12,194 nucleotides of DNA. It comes from Clostridia bacterium (GTDB lineage Bacteria; Bacillota_A; Clostridia; Christensenellales; CAG-138). The translations under genes were made by a program, and so were the position numbers. Location of the stretch: NCBI GenBank assembly GCA_017459315.1, contig JAFUDD010000109.1, positions 1 to 12,194 of the forward strand. The letters run 5' to 3'. Below, piece by piece: positions 1 through 6,333 of the stretch. Under the pieces are notes generated by a model, which saw nothing but the letters and a program-made list of their open reading frames with translations, ran no database searches and had not been told where the DNA came from. The number at the start of each line of letters is the position of its first letter. Positions within the stretch are counted from its first letter, which is position 1.

Positions 1-42
1 CGCATTACCAAGGACGAGCGCATCCGGGGGAAGAACGCATGA
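1..42 (+). CDS. C-terminal end of a probable ABC-transporter ATP-binding protein (partial)
   Basis: The first bases read in frame as RITKDERIRGKNA and then TGA at 40-42; the rest of the gene lies outside the window. ATP-binding subunits of the LolD/MacB/BceA type often end in a short tail of this kind (a glycine-arginine-isoleucine turn, then DER and basic residues). The stop overlaps the start of the FtsX-type permease in an ATGA arrangement, the usual layout of an ATPase-permease pair. Only 13 residues are visible, so the identification rests on position more than on sequence. No Walker or signature motif can be checked here. Confidence 0.5.
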   Translation, partial: RITKDERIRGKNA

Positions 43-2861
43 GTATTCTGCATCGACTGACGCGCCGAATGCTCGCCAAGAACCCGACGCGCACCTGGGT
101 CACGATCATCGGCATCATGCTGTCGATGGCGCTGACCGTCGCCGTGCTGGAGGGCGCATACAGCGGCCTGATGTTCATGCTGAACACCGAGGGCGCGACC
201 GATGGTTTTTATCAGCTCTATTATTACGGCCTCGACAAGGAAACCGCCGTTCGTGCCGCGACGCAGGACGCCGTGAAGGACAGCACGATGTGGGAGCTTG
301 TCGGCTGGTCCGACGCCACCGGCGAGGGCGAGCATCGCCGCCCGCTGCTCTGCATCGACGCGCTCGGCGCCGATCCGAAGGGACTTTTATCGGTGCGGCT
401 CACGGAGGGCCGGATGCCGGAAAACGATACCGAGCTGCTGCTGCCCGCCGACTGGTTCGCCGGGGACGGGCTGACAAGCCGGGAAATGCGCAAACGCGCA
501 CAGGCGGCCATCGGCCAATCGCTGACCCTGCCGGTCGGAAAGCGTGCGGATGCAAACGGCGATGCCCTAAATGAGCATGACTCCTATCACTTTGGGGACG
601 GCGAAACGCTGACAAATTGCGCGGAGCGCACCTATACGGTCGTCGGCGTCTATGCCGATTTCGACCGGTTCATCGAGGGAGAGCGATACTGCTACCGTGC
701 GCTGACCGTGGGCGAGGGCGTCGGTGAATACCGCGTGTTCGCCACGCTGAAGATGCCGCTGTTCTATCAAATCTTCCGCAAAACGCAGGTGGTGTCCGAC
801 AATGTTATCGGGCATCTCTCGATCCTGCGCTATTACGGTGCATCGGATAACGCGCTGATCGTGACGCTGTACAGCATCGCGGGCCTGCTCGTCGCGCTTG
901 TCGCGTTCGGCTCGATCTCGCTGATCTACAATTCGTTTGCGATCTCCGTGTCCGAGCGCACGCGACAGTTCGGCATCCTGCGCTCCATCGGCGCGACGAA
1001 GAAGCAGGTTCGCGCTATGGTGCGCTACGAAGCGCTGCTGCTCGGCTTTGCGGGCATCGGACTTGGGCTTGTGCTCGGTCTTGTCGGCATCGGCGTCACG
1101 CTTTGGATCATCTCTCCGATGCTGGCACGCATGATGAGCGACGCCTCCGCCGCTGCCGGTGTACGGATGCGGCTTGTGATCAGCCCGGTCATGCTCGGCA
1201 TTTCGGCGCTCGTCTGTCTTTTGACGACGCTGCTTTCGGCACGCATCCCGGCACGCCGCGCGGTGAAGATCGACCCGATCAGCGCGATCCGGCAGAGCAA
1301 CGATGTTAAGCTGTCGGTGCGCGAGGTCAAAACGTCCCGCCTGACGCAGAAGCTGTTCGGCTTCGAGGGCACGATGGCGTCGAAGAACTTCAAGCGCAAC
1401 CGCAAGCGCTACCGCGCCACCGTCCTGTCGCTGTTTTTAAGCATCGTGCTGTTCATCTCGGCCAGCTCGCTGACCGCCTATCTGCGCGATTCGATCAACG
1501 ACATCATCGGCGATGTGAACGCCGCGGACGTGTATGCGTTCTACCATGGCGAGGAAGCGCCCGAAGTGCTGTACAGACAGCTTGCCGCGGCGAAGTCCGT
1601 CACCGAGGGCAACTATATCGTTTACGGCGGCTTTGATGCAGCGTTCCGTATGGCGGACCTTTCCGCCGATTATAAAGAACTGTATCAGCTCGACCAGAGC
1701 GAAGCCGAGGCGAATACCTATCGAACGGTTGCGTTTGTGGACGACGATACGTTCCGCAAGATCGCCGCAGAAAACGGACAGCTTGCCGACGCGTACTTCG
1801 ACTATGCGCCGCAGGGCATGATCCTCAACACCTCAACCGAGCGCATCTATCGGGACGGCAAAACAGTGTATAAGACGCTCGAAACCGTCAACCCCGCCGC
1901 GTTCCCGATCCAAATGAAGGCGATGTATGCGCTTGCTGCGCCGGAAAACACGGTACCGTTCGCAGCGGACGGCATCCTGCCGACTGAGGCGCTCCGCGCA
2001 CTCGGCATCGAGGAGGGACAGATCGGCTTATACGATGCGGAAGCGATGGATGTGCTCTACGCACCGGACGAAAGCGGCAATTCAATCTTCGGCAATGCGC
2101 TGCTGACCTATGAGCAAACCGGGACGTTCGACGTTTCGATCTTCGACCGCAGCAAGCTCGAGATTGTTTCAAAAGACTCGCTGTACCGCACATATACGCT
2201 GACCGTCGCCGCTCCGTGTCAAACGAGCCGTCTGATCCTTCCGGATAAGGGCGCGATCCTATATCCGTACAGCCGCATGTCGGAGGTGCTCGACGCCGAT
2301 ACTGCCGCTGTGATCCGGCAGAACGCCGCGTTCGGCTTCAAGGCGGACAACCACGCCGCGGCAACGGCCGAAATGCTGAACGTCGCCGAAACGATGCGCG
2401 GCCTCTACGTTTCCGACCTGGCGGAGAACAACGAGATGGAGCGGCTGCTGATCGTGATTGTGAACATCTTCGCCTATGGGTTCATCATCCTGATCTCGCT
2501 GATCGCGGTTGCAAACGTGTTCAACACGATCACAACGAACATTCTGCTGCGCCGCCGGGAGTTTGCGATGCTCAAGTCCATCGGCCTCGGCGAAAAGGGC
2601 TTCCGCAAAATGCTGAACTATGAATGTGTGATCTATGGGCTGAAGGGCCTTTTGTGGGGTCTGCCCGCTGCCGCGCTGTTTACGTTCCTGATTTGGAAGG
2701 TCATGTCCGACTCCATCGAACAGTCGTTCTATATCCCGTGGCACAGCGTATTGATCGCGGTGCTGTCGGTGTTCGCGGTCGTGTTTGCGACGATGCTCTA
2801 TGCCGCGCATAAGATCAAAAAGGACAACCCGATCGACGCGCTGAAAAACGAGAATCTGTAA
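39..2861 (+). CDS. FtsX/MacB-family ABC transporter permease, two FtsX domains
   Basis: A 940-residue integral membrane permease of an ABC system, likely paired with the ATPase that ends at 42 (ATGA overlap, so probably translationally coupled). Reading hydropathy by eye gives about eight membrane helices: near residues 18-40, 271-298, 333-358, 381-403, 460-481, 805-831, 866-887 and 905-926. Two large extracytoplasmic domains lie between helices 1 and 2 (about 230 residues) and between helices 5 and 6 (about 320 residues). The FtsX coupling motif appears twice: SERTRQFGILRSIGA near residue 304 and RRREFAMLKSIGL near 838, each followed by a cytoplasmic-loop glutamate (YEALL, YECVI) and the next helix. 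Family members drive mechanotransmission, lipoprotein or peptide export, or antimicrobial-peptide resistance. The substrate cannot be told here, and no BceRS-like two-component genes are in view. The protein is complete and shows no frameshift. Confidence 0.9.
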   Translation: MSILHRLTRRMLAKNPTRTWVTIIGIMLSMALTVAVLEGAYSGLMFMLNTEGATDGFYQLYYYGLDKETAVRAATQDAVKDSTMWELVGWSDATGEGEHRRPLLCIDALGADPKGLLSVRLTEGRMPENDTELLLPADWFAGDGLTSREMRKRAQAAIGQSLTLPVGKRADANGDALNEHDSYHFGDGETLTNCAERTYTVVGVYADFDRFIEGERYCYRALTVGEGVGEYRVFATLKMPLFYQIFRKTQVVSDNVIGHLSILRYYGASDNALIVTLYSIAGLLVALVAFGSISLIYNSFAISVSERTRQFGILRSIGATKKQVRAMVRYEALLLGFAGIGLGLVLGLVGIGVTLWIISPMLARMMSDASAAAGVRMRLVISPVMLGISALVCLLTTLLSARIPARRAVKIDPISAIRQSNDVKLSVREVKTSRLTQKLFGFEGTMASKNFKRNRKRYRATVLSLFLSIVLFISASSLTAYLRDSINDIIGDVNAADVYAFYHGEEAPEVLYRQLAAAKSVTEGNYIVYGGFDAAFRMADLSADYKELYQLDQSEAEANTYRTVAFVDDDTFRKIAAENGQLADAYFDYAPQGMILNTSTERIYRDGKTVYKTLETVNPAAFPIQMKAMYALAAPENTVPFAADGILPTEALRALGIEEGQIGLYDAEAMDVLYAPDESGNSIFGNALLTYEQTGTFDVSIFDRSKLEIVSKDSLYRTYTLTVAAPCQTSRLILPDKGAILYPYSRMSEVLDADTAAVIRQNAAFGFKADNHAAATAEMLNVAETMRGLYVSDLAENNEMERLLIVIVNIFAYGFIILISLIAVANVFNTITTNILLRRREFAMLKSIGLGEKGFRKMLNYECVIYGLKGLLWGLPAAALFTFLIWKVMSDSIEQSFYIPWHSVLIAVLSVFAVVFATMLYAAHKIKKDNPIDALKNENL

Positions 2862-2964
2862 ACAATAGTAAACAAACAGAAATCGGCTTTGTAGGACGAA
2901 AAAAAGAACAACGAATCCACGCCGGCGCAGCAGTCGGATCCGAAGCCGAACCCGTAACCAAAGC

Positions 2965-2993
2965 AGCCGTCCCGTCCTTACGGGGCGGCTTTT
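2965..2993 (+). terminator. Rho-independent terminator after the permease
   Basis: A 10-bp stem, AGCCGTCCCG (2965-2974) with CGGGGCGGCT (2981-2990), contains one G-U pair and a 6-nt loop. It runs directly into TTTT at 2990-2993. It lies about 100 nt after the permease stop and before the promoter of the next gene, so it should close the ABC-transporter operon. Confidence 0.85.
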
Positions 2994-3042
2994 GTGAAAC
3001 CGGCAGAATTTTGACAAGTTTAGGAATTTTACGGCCGGGCGG

Positions 3043-3071
3043 TGGAAAAAACGGCTGCGGGATGGTATAAT
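3043..3071 (+). promoter_or_regulatory. Sigma-A promoter with extended -10 for the YhaM-like gene
   Basis: A perfect TATAAT at 3066-3071 is preceded by TG one base upstream (3063-3064), forming an extended -10. With a 17-nt spacer, the -35 hexamer is TGGAAA at 3043-3048, a 4 of 6 match. Transcription should start near 3078, giving a leader of about 45 nt that contains the hairpin at 3091-3107. Confidence 0.8.
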
Positions 3072-3090
3072 AACAAATACAAAAGGAATA

Positions 3091-3107
3091 CGGCGCCTTA
3101 GGCGCCG
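3091..3107 (+). promoter_or_regulatory. Perfect 7-bp leader stem-loop just ahead of the yhaM ribosome binding site
   Basis: CGGCGCC (3091-3097), loop TTA, GGCGCCG (3101-3107). The all-GC stem with a triloop ends 6 nt before the GGAGG Shine-Dalgarno sequence at 3114-3118 and has no U-tract, so it is not a terminator. It is most likely an mRNA-stabilising or translation-modulating element. Function is inferred; the pairing is seen directly. Confidence 0.65.
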
Positions 3108-3123
3108 AGATACGGAGGACACT

Positions 3124-4065
3124 ATGGGAAAGATGCGGTTGACAGCGCAGATCGGCGGCACGACGGAGGGATTTTGCCTTGTCAAGTCGGTTGCGGCCCG
3201 CACGGATGTGAAGGGCAGCGAGTATCTGGATTTCGTTTTGGCGGACAGCGAGGGCGAGTGTGTCGCAAAGCTGTGGAATTACAGCCGCGCGTATCACGGC
3301 GTTTTCGAGCCGGACGATATCATCAAGGTTCGCGGCTCGGTGCAGATCTGGAAGGACAACGAGCAGTTCAAGATCGACCGCATCCGCCATGTCACGCCGG
3401 AGGACGATGTGGATATGAACGAGCTTGTCCCGTGCGCGCCGTTCGACCCGGTCGCCATGTACGACGAACTGTATGACATCGCGCAGAACTTCAAGGACGA
3501 TGATCTGCGCCGCCTTGTGCAGTACCTGCTGCGGGAGAACCGCGAACAGCTGCTGCTGTTCCCCGCAGGCGTCAAGCTGCATCACGCGACGCGCTCCGGC
3601 CTCCTGCACCACACGCTTTCGGTTGTGCACATGGCGCAGAGCATCTTACAGCTTTATCCGTGGCTGAACGGCGATCTGCTGCTGGCAGGCGCGACGCTGC
3701 ACGATATCGGCAAGCTCGTTGAGCTGGATACCGGCACGCTCGGCCTTGCGGGCGCGTATACGGCCGCGGGGCAGCTGTTAGGCCACATCAGCATCGGCAT
3801 GTCGATGGTGGCGCAGGCCGCCGAGGTCACGATGGTCCCGCCTGAAAAAGCCATGCTTGTTGAGCACATGCTGTTGTCGCACCACGGCAATCCCGAATAC
3901 GGCAGTCCGCGCCTTCCGATGGTGCCGGAGGCCGAGGTGCTTTCGGTCTGCGACCTTTTGGACAGCCGGCTTTATGAAATGCACGCCGCGCTCGAGACCG
4001 TCGCCCCGGGCGGGTTCACAGAACGGATCTGGGCGCTCGACAATCGACAGCTCTATAAGGAATAA
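3124..4065 (+). CDS. yhaM: YhaM-family 3'-5' exoribonuclease (OB-fold + HD domain)
   Basis: This 313-residue protein matches the length of Bacillus YhaM (about 314). An N-terminal OB-fold nucleic-acid-binding domain covers roughly residues 5-92. It is followed by a linker and an HD hydrolase domain from about 150. The metal-binding pattern is complete: H162/H163 in LLHHT, H193-D194 in TLHDIGKL, H221, H253-H254 in LLSHHG, and D277 in VCDLLDSR. YhaM proteins are cytoplasmic metal-dependent exonucleases that trim short or structured RNA (and DNA) from the 3' end in Firmicutes. The start is fixed by GGAGG at 3114-3118, 5 nt upstream of ATG. The gene has its own extended -10 promoter and seems monocistronic, since its 3' neighbour is convergent. 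The family call is secure. RNA as the natural substrate is family knowledge. Confidence 0.92.
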   Translation: MGKMRLTAQIGGTTEGFCLVKSVAARTDVKGSEYLDFVLADSEGECVAKLWNYSRAYHGVFEPDDIIKVRGSVQIWKDNEQFKIDRIRHVTPEDDVDMNELVPCAPFDPVAMYDELYDIAQNFKDDDLRRLVQYLLRENREQLLLFPAGVKLHHATRSGLLHHTLSVVHMAQSILQLYPWLNGDLLLAGATLHDIGKLVELDTGTLGLAGAYTAAGQLLGHISIGMSMVAQAAEVTMVPPEKAMLVEHMLLSHHGNPEYGSPRLPMVPEAEVLSVCDLLDSRLYEMHAALETVAPGGFTERIWALDNRQLYKE

Positions 4066-4116
4066 AATGCAATAAACCGGAAGTTGCCATCCAAGAAGGA
4101 CGCTTTTCGGAGCATA

Positions 4117-4151
4117 AACAGAACCGGACTGTGAAATCGTCCGGTTCTGTT
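4117..4151. terminator. Large perfect inverted repeat between convergent genes, probable bidirectional terminator
   Basis: AACAGAACCGGAC (4117-4129) pairs perfectly over 13 bp with GTCCGGTTCTGTT (4139-4151) around a 9-nt loop. It lies in the 170-nt gap between the ends of the YhaM-like gene (+) and cotJC (-), where a shared terminator is expected. The U-tracts are poor on both strands: TTCTTA for the plus transcript and TTTATG for the minus one. It may therefore terminate weakly or instead serve as a 3'-end-stabilising hairpin. Confidence 0.65.
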
Positions 4152-4235
4152 CTTACAGTCATTTTGCTGCGCGAGGCGCTTGATCGGCATCGGCAACGGT
4201 TTTTTAAGCGGGAGCCGCCCTCTATGCGGGGCGCC

Positions 4236-4829
4236 TTACCGGTTCCGGCAGCGGCAGCACGAGGTCGGACGACCGTTCTGGATCGCCTGCACGATCTCCA
4301 GACATTCGCCGAACCGCTGATAGTGCACGATCTCGCGTTCGCGCAAAAACGCCAGCGGCTCCAACAGCTGCGCATTGTCGGTCATGTTCATCAGGTGCTC
4401 ATACGTAGCCCGCGCCTTCTGCTCGGCTGCCATATCCTCCACAAGGTCCGCAATCGGGTCGCCGGTGCATTGGATGTAGGCCGAGGTGAACGGGATGCCG
4501 TTCGGATCGGCGGGGAAGATGCCGTGGTTGTGCAGAATGTAGTAGCCGTCCAGCCCGGCGGCGGTCAGCTCCTCCATCGACGCGCCTTTCATGCACTGGT
4601 GGATCATCGTTGCGATCATCTCCCAATGCGCCATCTCCTCGGTACCGATATCCGTCAGCGTCGCGCGGACACGGTCGTCCGGCATCGAGTAGCGCTGCGT
4701 GAGGTAGCGCAGACCGGCGGCAAGCTCCGAATCCGGGCCGCCGTATTGGGCCATGAGCAGCTTTGCCATCCGCACGTCCGGGCGGGTGATCGAGATCGGG
4801 TATTCGAGCCGTTTTTCATAAATCCACAT
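4236..4829 (-). CDS. cotJC: CotJC, manganese-catalase-like spore coat protein
   Basis: A 197-residue protein of the dimanganese catalase fold. All five expected metal ligands can be picked out: E35, E65 and H68 (TEEMAH), E136 (AAEQKAR) and H169 (EIVHYQRF). CotJC is a coat or outer-layer protein of endospores made in the mother cell and may disarm peroxide. The frame stays open upstream to 4886, but the real start is ATG at 4829: GGAGGG stands just before it and family proteins begin MWIYEK(K/R)L. The start falls 13 nt after the cotJB stop. An oddity is the C-terminal tail SCCRCRNR (190-197), which has three cysteines and looks like an added cross-linking or metal-binding tail. It is the last gene of the cotJ operon. 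Catalase activity is not shown for most CotJC proteins. Confidence 0.93.
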   Translation of the reverse strand: MWIYEKRLEYPISITRPDVRMAKLLMAQYGGPDSELAAGLRYLTQRYSMPDDRVRATLTDIGTEEMAHWEMIATMIHQCMKGASMEELTAAGLDGYYILHNHGIFPADPNGIPFTSAYIQCTGDPIADLVEDMAAEQKARATYEHLMNMTDNAQLLEPLAFLREREIVHYQRFGECLEIVQAIQNGRPTSCCRCRNR

Positions 4830-4842
4830 ACGCGTTCCCTCC

Positions 4843-5091
4843 TTATTGCTGCCAGGGCCATTTCTGATCGACCCAGCTTCCCGCAATGTGCGGACATACG
4901 CCGAAGTTCATCAGCGGACCGTATTCATTGTGATATGTCGTCATCAGATCGTCGAGCCGCTCGGCATAGCAGTTATAGTCCGCGGTCGCAATCGCGTCCT
5001 CCGGGTGCGTGTCGAGATACAGCTGCAGCTCGATGCAGCAGAACTGCGCCTCCGCGATCCGGTTCAAAAGTGCCTGTTGACATTGTTCCAT
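4843..5091 (-). CDS. cotJB: CotJB spore coat protein
   Basis: An 82-residue protein with the family landmarks YLDTHPEDAIA, a central YxxxxxDL segment, YHNEYGPLMNFG, and the C-terminal SWVDQKWPWQQ (the usual SW...PWPW ending). It is helical, soluble and of unknown biochemical role. CotJA, B and C depend on one another for assembly into the spore coat in Bacillus. The start has GGAGGAG upstream, and the gene begins 15 nt after the cotJA stop, so the three genes form one operon. Five cysteines in 82 residues (a CC pair at 18-19) is high for the family. The call is secure from sequence and neighbours. Confidence 0.92.
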   Translation of the reverse strand: MEQCQQALLNRIAEAQFCCIELQLYLDTHPEDAIATADYNCYAERLDDLMTTYHNEYGPLMNFGVCPHIAGSWVDQKWPWQQ

Positions 5092-5106
5092 CGTTTTCTC
5101 CTCCGT

Positions 5107-5358
5107 TTATCGCCCGCAGTACCGGTCCACCAATTCCGGGAAAATCGTTCCGTTTTGCAGGGCGTCCTCCGGGCGGAAGCCTGCACGGTACACCTGCGAC
5201 GGAAAATAGATCGTTGCGAGTCCGCAGCCGCCGCCCTCCGGCCGGCTCACGCCGCAGACATCGCCCGCCGCCACAACATTATCCACATCTGTCGGGTCGA
5301 TCGCAGACGGCCGGCCCGTAAAGCAGCACGCTTCGCCGCTTGCAAAGTTCTGTTGCAT
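5107..5358 (-). CDS. cotJA: CotJA-like spore coat-associated protein
   Basis: An 83-residue protein whose C-terminal half carries the CotJA core: LATIYFPSQVYRAGF, then PEDALQNGTIFPEL (family: LAxAYVPxQ...YxPxxALxxGTLFPEL). The N-terminal half is a variable stretch with two glycine-rich cysteine sites (EACC, GGGCG) and is not recognisable. It is the first gene of the cotJA-B-C operon, with AGGAGGT (5364-5370 on the complementary strand) 6 nt before ATG. A CATACGATA mother-cell -10 element lies 50 nt upstream. In Bacillus this operon is transcribed by mother-cell RNA polymerase, and its products enter the coat. Confidence 0.88.
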   Translation of the reverse strand: MQQNFASGEACCFTGRPSAIDPTDVDNVVAAGDVCGVSRPEGGGCGLATIYFPSQVYRAGFRPEDALQNGTIFPELVDRYCGR

Positions 5359-5376
5359 GTTCTAACCTCCTGTTCT

Positions 5377-5398
5377 CTTTCGCACAAGCCGTGCAAAG
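5377..5398 (-). promoter_or_regulatory. Leader stem-loop at the 5' end of the cotJ transcript
   Basis: Read on the minus strand, CTTTGCAC (5398-5391), loop GGCTT, then GTGCGAAAG (5385-5377) form an 8-bp stem with one bulged base. It would lie within the first few nucleotides of a transcript started by the promoter at 5408-5434. It ends 6 nt before the cotJA Shine-Dalgarno sequence. There is no U-tract, so it is not a terminator. Confidence 0.5.
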
Positions 5399-5407
5399 TC
5401 TTTGCTA

Positions 5408-5434
5408 TATCGTATGCGCCGCGCGAAAAACGGT
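5408..5434 (-). promoter_or_regulatory. Mother-cell sigma-K/sigma-E type promoter for cotJABC
   Basis: On the minus strand, CATACGATA (5416-5408) fits the sigma-K -10 pattern CATANNNTA exactly. It also matches the sigma-E -10 CATACAAT at 7 of 8 positions. The short sigma-K -35 core AC (5434-5433) is 16 nt upstream, as required. A sigma-E -35 (ATATT-like) is not visible at the right distance. Transcription would start near 5401. In Bacillus subtilis the operon is sigma-E dependent, so the choice between the two factors is open. Confidence 0.6.
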
Positions 5435-5539
5435 GCATAAGGCAAGAAAGGAGCGAATAGAATGGGGTAAGGCAGCGGGAACCGCCTGTGCGGCACAAAG
5501 CAGGCAAAGCGTCCGCATAGCTGTTGATGGAGGGGATGT

Positions 5540-5806
5540 ATGGACAATACCGTTTGCGGCTGTCCGCCGGGACAGCGGATCACTTTTTCGGAGCTGAAAA
5601 CGCGCGAAGTCATCAATATCGCGGACGGGGCGCGGCTCGGATGCGTCTGCGACCTCGAGCTGGAGCTGCCCGGCGGGCGGGTGATCGGCCTGATCGTGCC
5701 CGGCGAATCGAAGTGGTTCGGGCTCGTCAAGGGCGACGGGCTGATGATTCCGGTACACAAGATAAAAAAATTCGGAGAAGATGTAATTTTGGTGGAGTTG
5801 TGCTGA
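5540..5806 (+). CDS. YlmC/YmxH-family sporulation protein (PRC-barrel)
   Basis: An 88-residue PRC-barrel protein of the YlmC/YmxH family, found mainly in spore-forming Firmicutes. The family core is clear: FSELKTREVINIADGARLGCVCDLELE near residues 16-42, VIGLIVPG near 48-55, WFGLVKGDGLMIPVHKIKKFGEDVILVEL at the end. Some relatives are induced in sporulation; the molecular role is unknown. The start is set by GGAGGGG at 5529-5535, 4 nt before ATG. This adds about 14 residues (including CGC) before the point where family members usually begin, and a second CVC pair lies in the core. It is divergent from cotJABC across a 181-nt gap. The end of the gene contains the nrdR promoter. No symbol is given, as the ylmC and ymxH paralogs cannot be told apart here. 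Confidence 0.88.
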   Translation: MDNTVCGCPPGQRITFSELKTREVINIADGARLGCVCDLELELPGGRVIGLIVPGESKWFGLVKGDGLMIPVHKIKKFGEDVILVELC

Positions 5807-5821
5807 AAATTGTGCTATACT
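5793..5821 (+). promoter_or_regulatory. Extended -10 promoter for nrdR, inside the 3' end of ylmC/ymxH
   Basis: TATACT at 5816-5821 has TG at 5813-5814, forming an extended -10. With a 17-nt spacer the -35 is TGGAGT (5793-5798), a poor 3 of 6 match that is tolerable given the extended -10. The element overlaps the last codons and stop of the upstream gene. Confidence 0.55.
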
Positions 5822-5832
5822 GAAAAAACAGA

Positions 5833-5856
5833 GCGCGACGCTTTTTTGCATCGCGC
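5833..5856 (+). promoter_or_regulatory. nrdR leader stem-loop
   Basis: GCGCGA (5833-5838) pairs with TCGCGC (5851-5856). After a C-A mismatch there are two further GC pairs closing a T6 loop (5842-5847). The hairpin begins about 5 nt after the predicted transcription start and ends 7 nt before the AGGAGG site at 5864-5869. It has no U-tract on its 3' side, so it is not an intrinsic terminator. Confidence 0.55.
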
Positions 5857-5877
5857 CCGGATCAGGAGGACAAGCCT

Positions 5878-6333
5878 ATGAAATGTCGTTACTGCGGCAG
5901 CATTGACAGCCGCGTCGTCGATTCCCGCCCGAGCGAGGACGGCCTCTCCATTCGCCGCCGCCGTGAATGCAACGCGTGCGGACGCCGCTTCACCACGTTC
6001 GAGCGCATCGAGGAAAACCCGGTCATGGTCGTTAAGCGCGACGGCCGCCGCGAGCCGTTCGAGCGCGAAAAAGTGGCGGTCGGCATCCGCAAGGCGTGTG
6101 AAAAGCGCCCGATTTCCGCGGACACGCAGAACCGTATGCTCGACGAGATCTGCCGCGAGGTCAACAATTCCAACGAATCCGAAATCTCCACCAAGGCCAT
6201 CGGCGAGCTTGTCATGAAGCAGCTGCGGAATGTGGACGAGGTTGCCTACGTGCGCTTCGCTTCGGTCTACCGCGAGTTCAAGGATACGCAGACCTTCATG
6301 GAGGAGCTGCAGCGGCTGTTGAACGAGAAATGA
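5878..6333 (+). CDS. nrdR: NrdR transcriptional repressor of ribonucleotide reductase genes
   Basis: A 151-residue protein, the normal NrdR length. The N-terminal zinc ribbon has C3-C6 (CRYC) and C31-C34 (CNAC), within the family sequence MKCxYC...DSRxxxDGxxIRRRRECxxCxxRFTTFE. It is followed by an ATP-cone domain, about residues 48-138 (VVKRDGRREPFEREKV...). NrdR senses ATP/dATP through the cone and represses nrd operons by binding paired NrdR boxes; no nrd gene or evident box lies in this window. The start has AGGAGG 8 nt upstream. Transcription comes from an extended -10 promoter in the preceding gene, with possible read-through from it. The stop overlaps the pgeF start (ATGA), so the two genes are co-transcribed. 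Confidence 0.97.
   Translation: MKCRYCGSIDSRVVDSRPSEDGLSIRRRRECNACGRRFTTFERIEENPVMVVKRDGRREPFEREKVAVGIRKACEKRPISADTQNRMLDEICREVNNSNESEISTKAIGELVMKQLRNVDEVAYVRFASVYREFKDTQTFMEELQRLLNEK

Noticed and set aside
3011..3016. Perfect TTGACA -35 hexamer before yhaM
   Set aside because: No -10 hexamer lies 16-18 nt downstream, and the extended -10 TATAAT at 3066 is 49 nt away, too far to pair with it.
2259..3203. Long open frame on the minus strand across the end of the permease and the yhaM leader
   Set aside because: It is antisense to a clear permease gene, rich in Arg/His/Val as expected from GC-rich antisense DNA, matches no family, and runs through a terminator and promoter.
4131..5321. 396-codon open frame on the plus strand opposite cotJABC
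   Set aside because: It covers three recognised CotJ genes that have proper SDs and spacing on the minus strand; the product is Arg/Pro/His-rich with no domain.
5435..5463. Forespore-type promoter (GCATA ... AATAGAA) or sigma-A TAGAAT for ylmC/ymxH
   Set aside because: The GCATA fits a sigma-G/F -35, but the -10 matches only 4 of 7 positions. TAGAAT has no fitting -35. Not strong enough to annotate, so the ylmC/ymxH promoter stays unknown.
5447..5470. AAAGGAG followed by ATG GGG TAA, a two-codon upstream frame
   Set aside because: Nothing besides the SD-like run supports it; such minimal frames occur by chance.
5475..5505. Small inverted repeats (GCGG/CCGC; GCCTG/CAGGC) in the gap before ylmC/ymxH
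   Set aside because: Only 4-5 bp stems in GC-rich sequence, easily due to chance.
5807..5877. Possible NrdR boxes for autoregulation of nrdR
   Set aside because: No pair of ACACnATATnTTGTGT-like boxes is visible here or elsewhere in the window.
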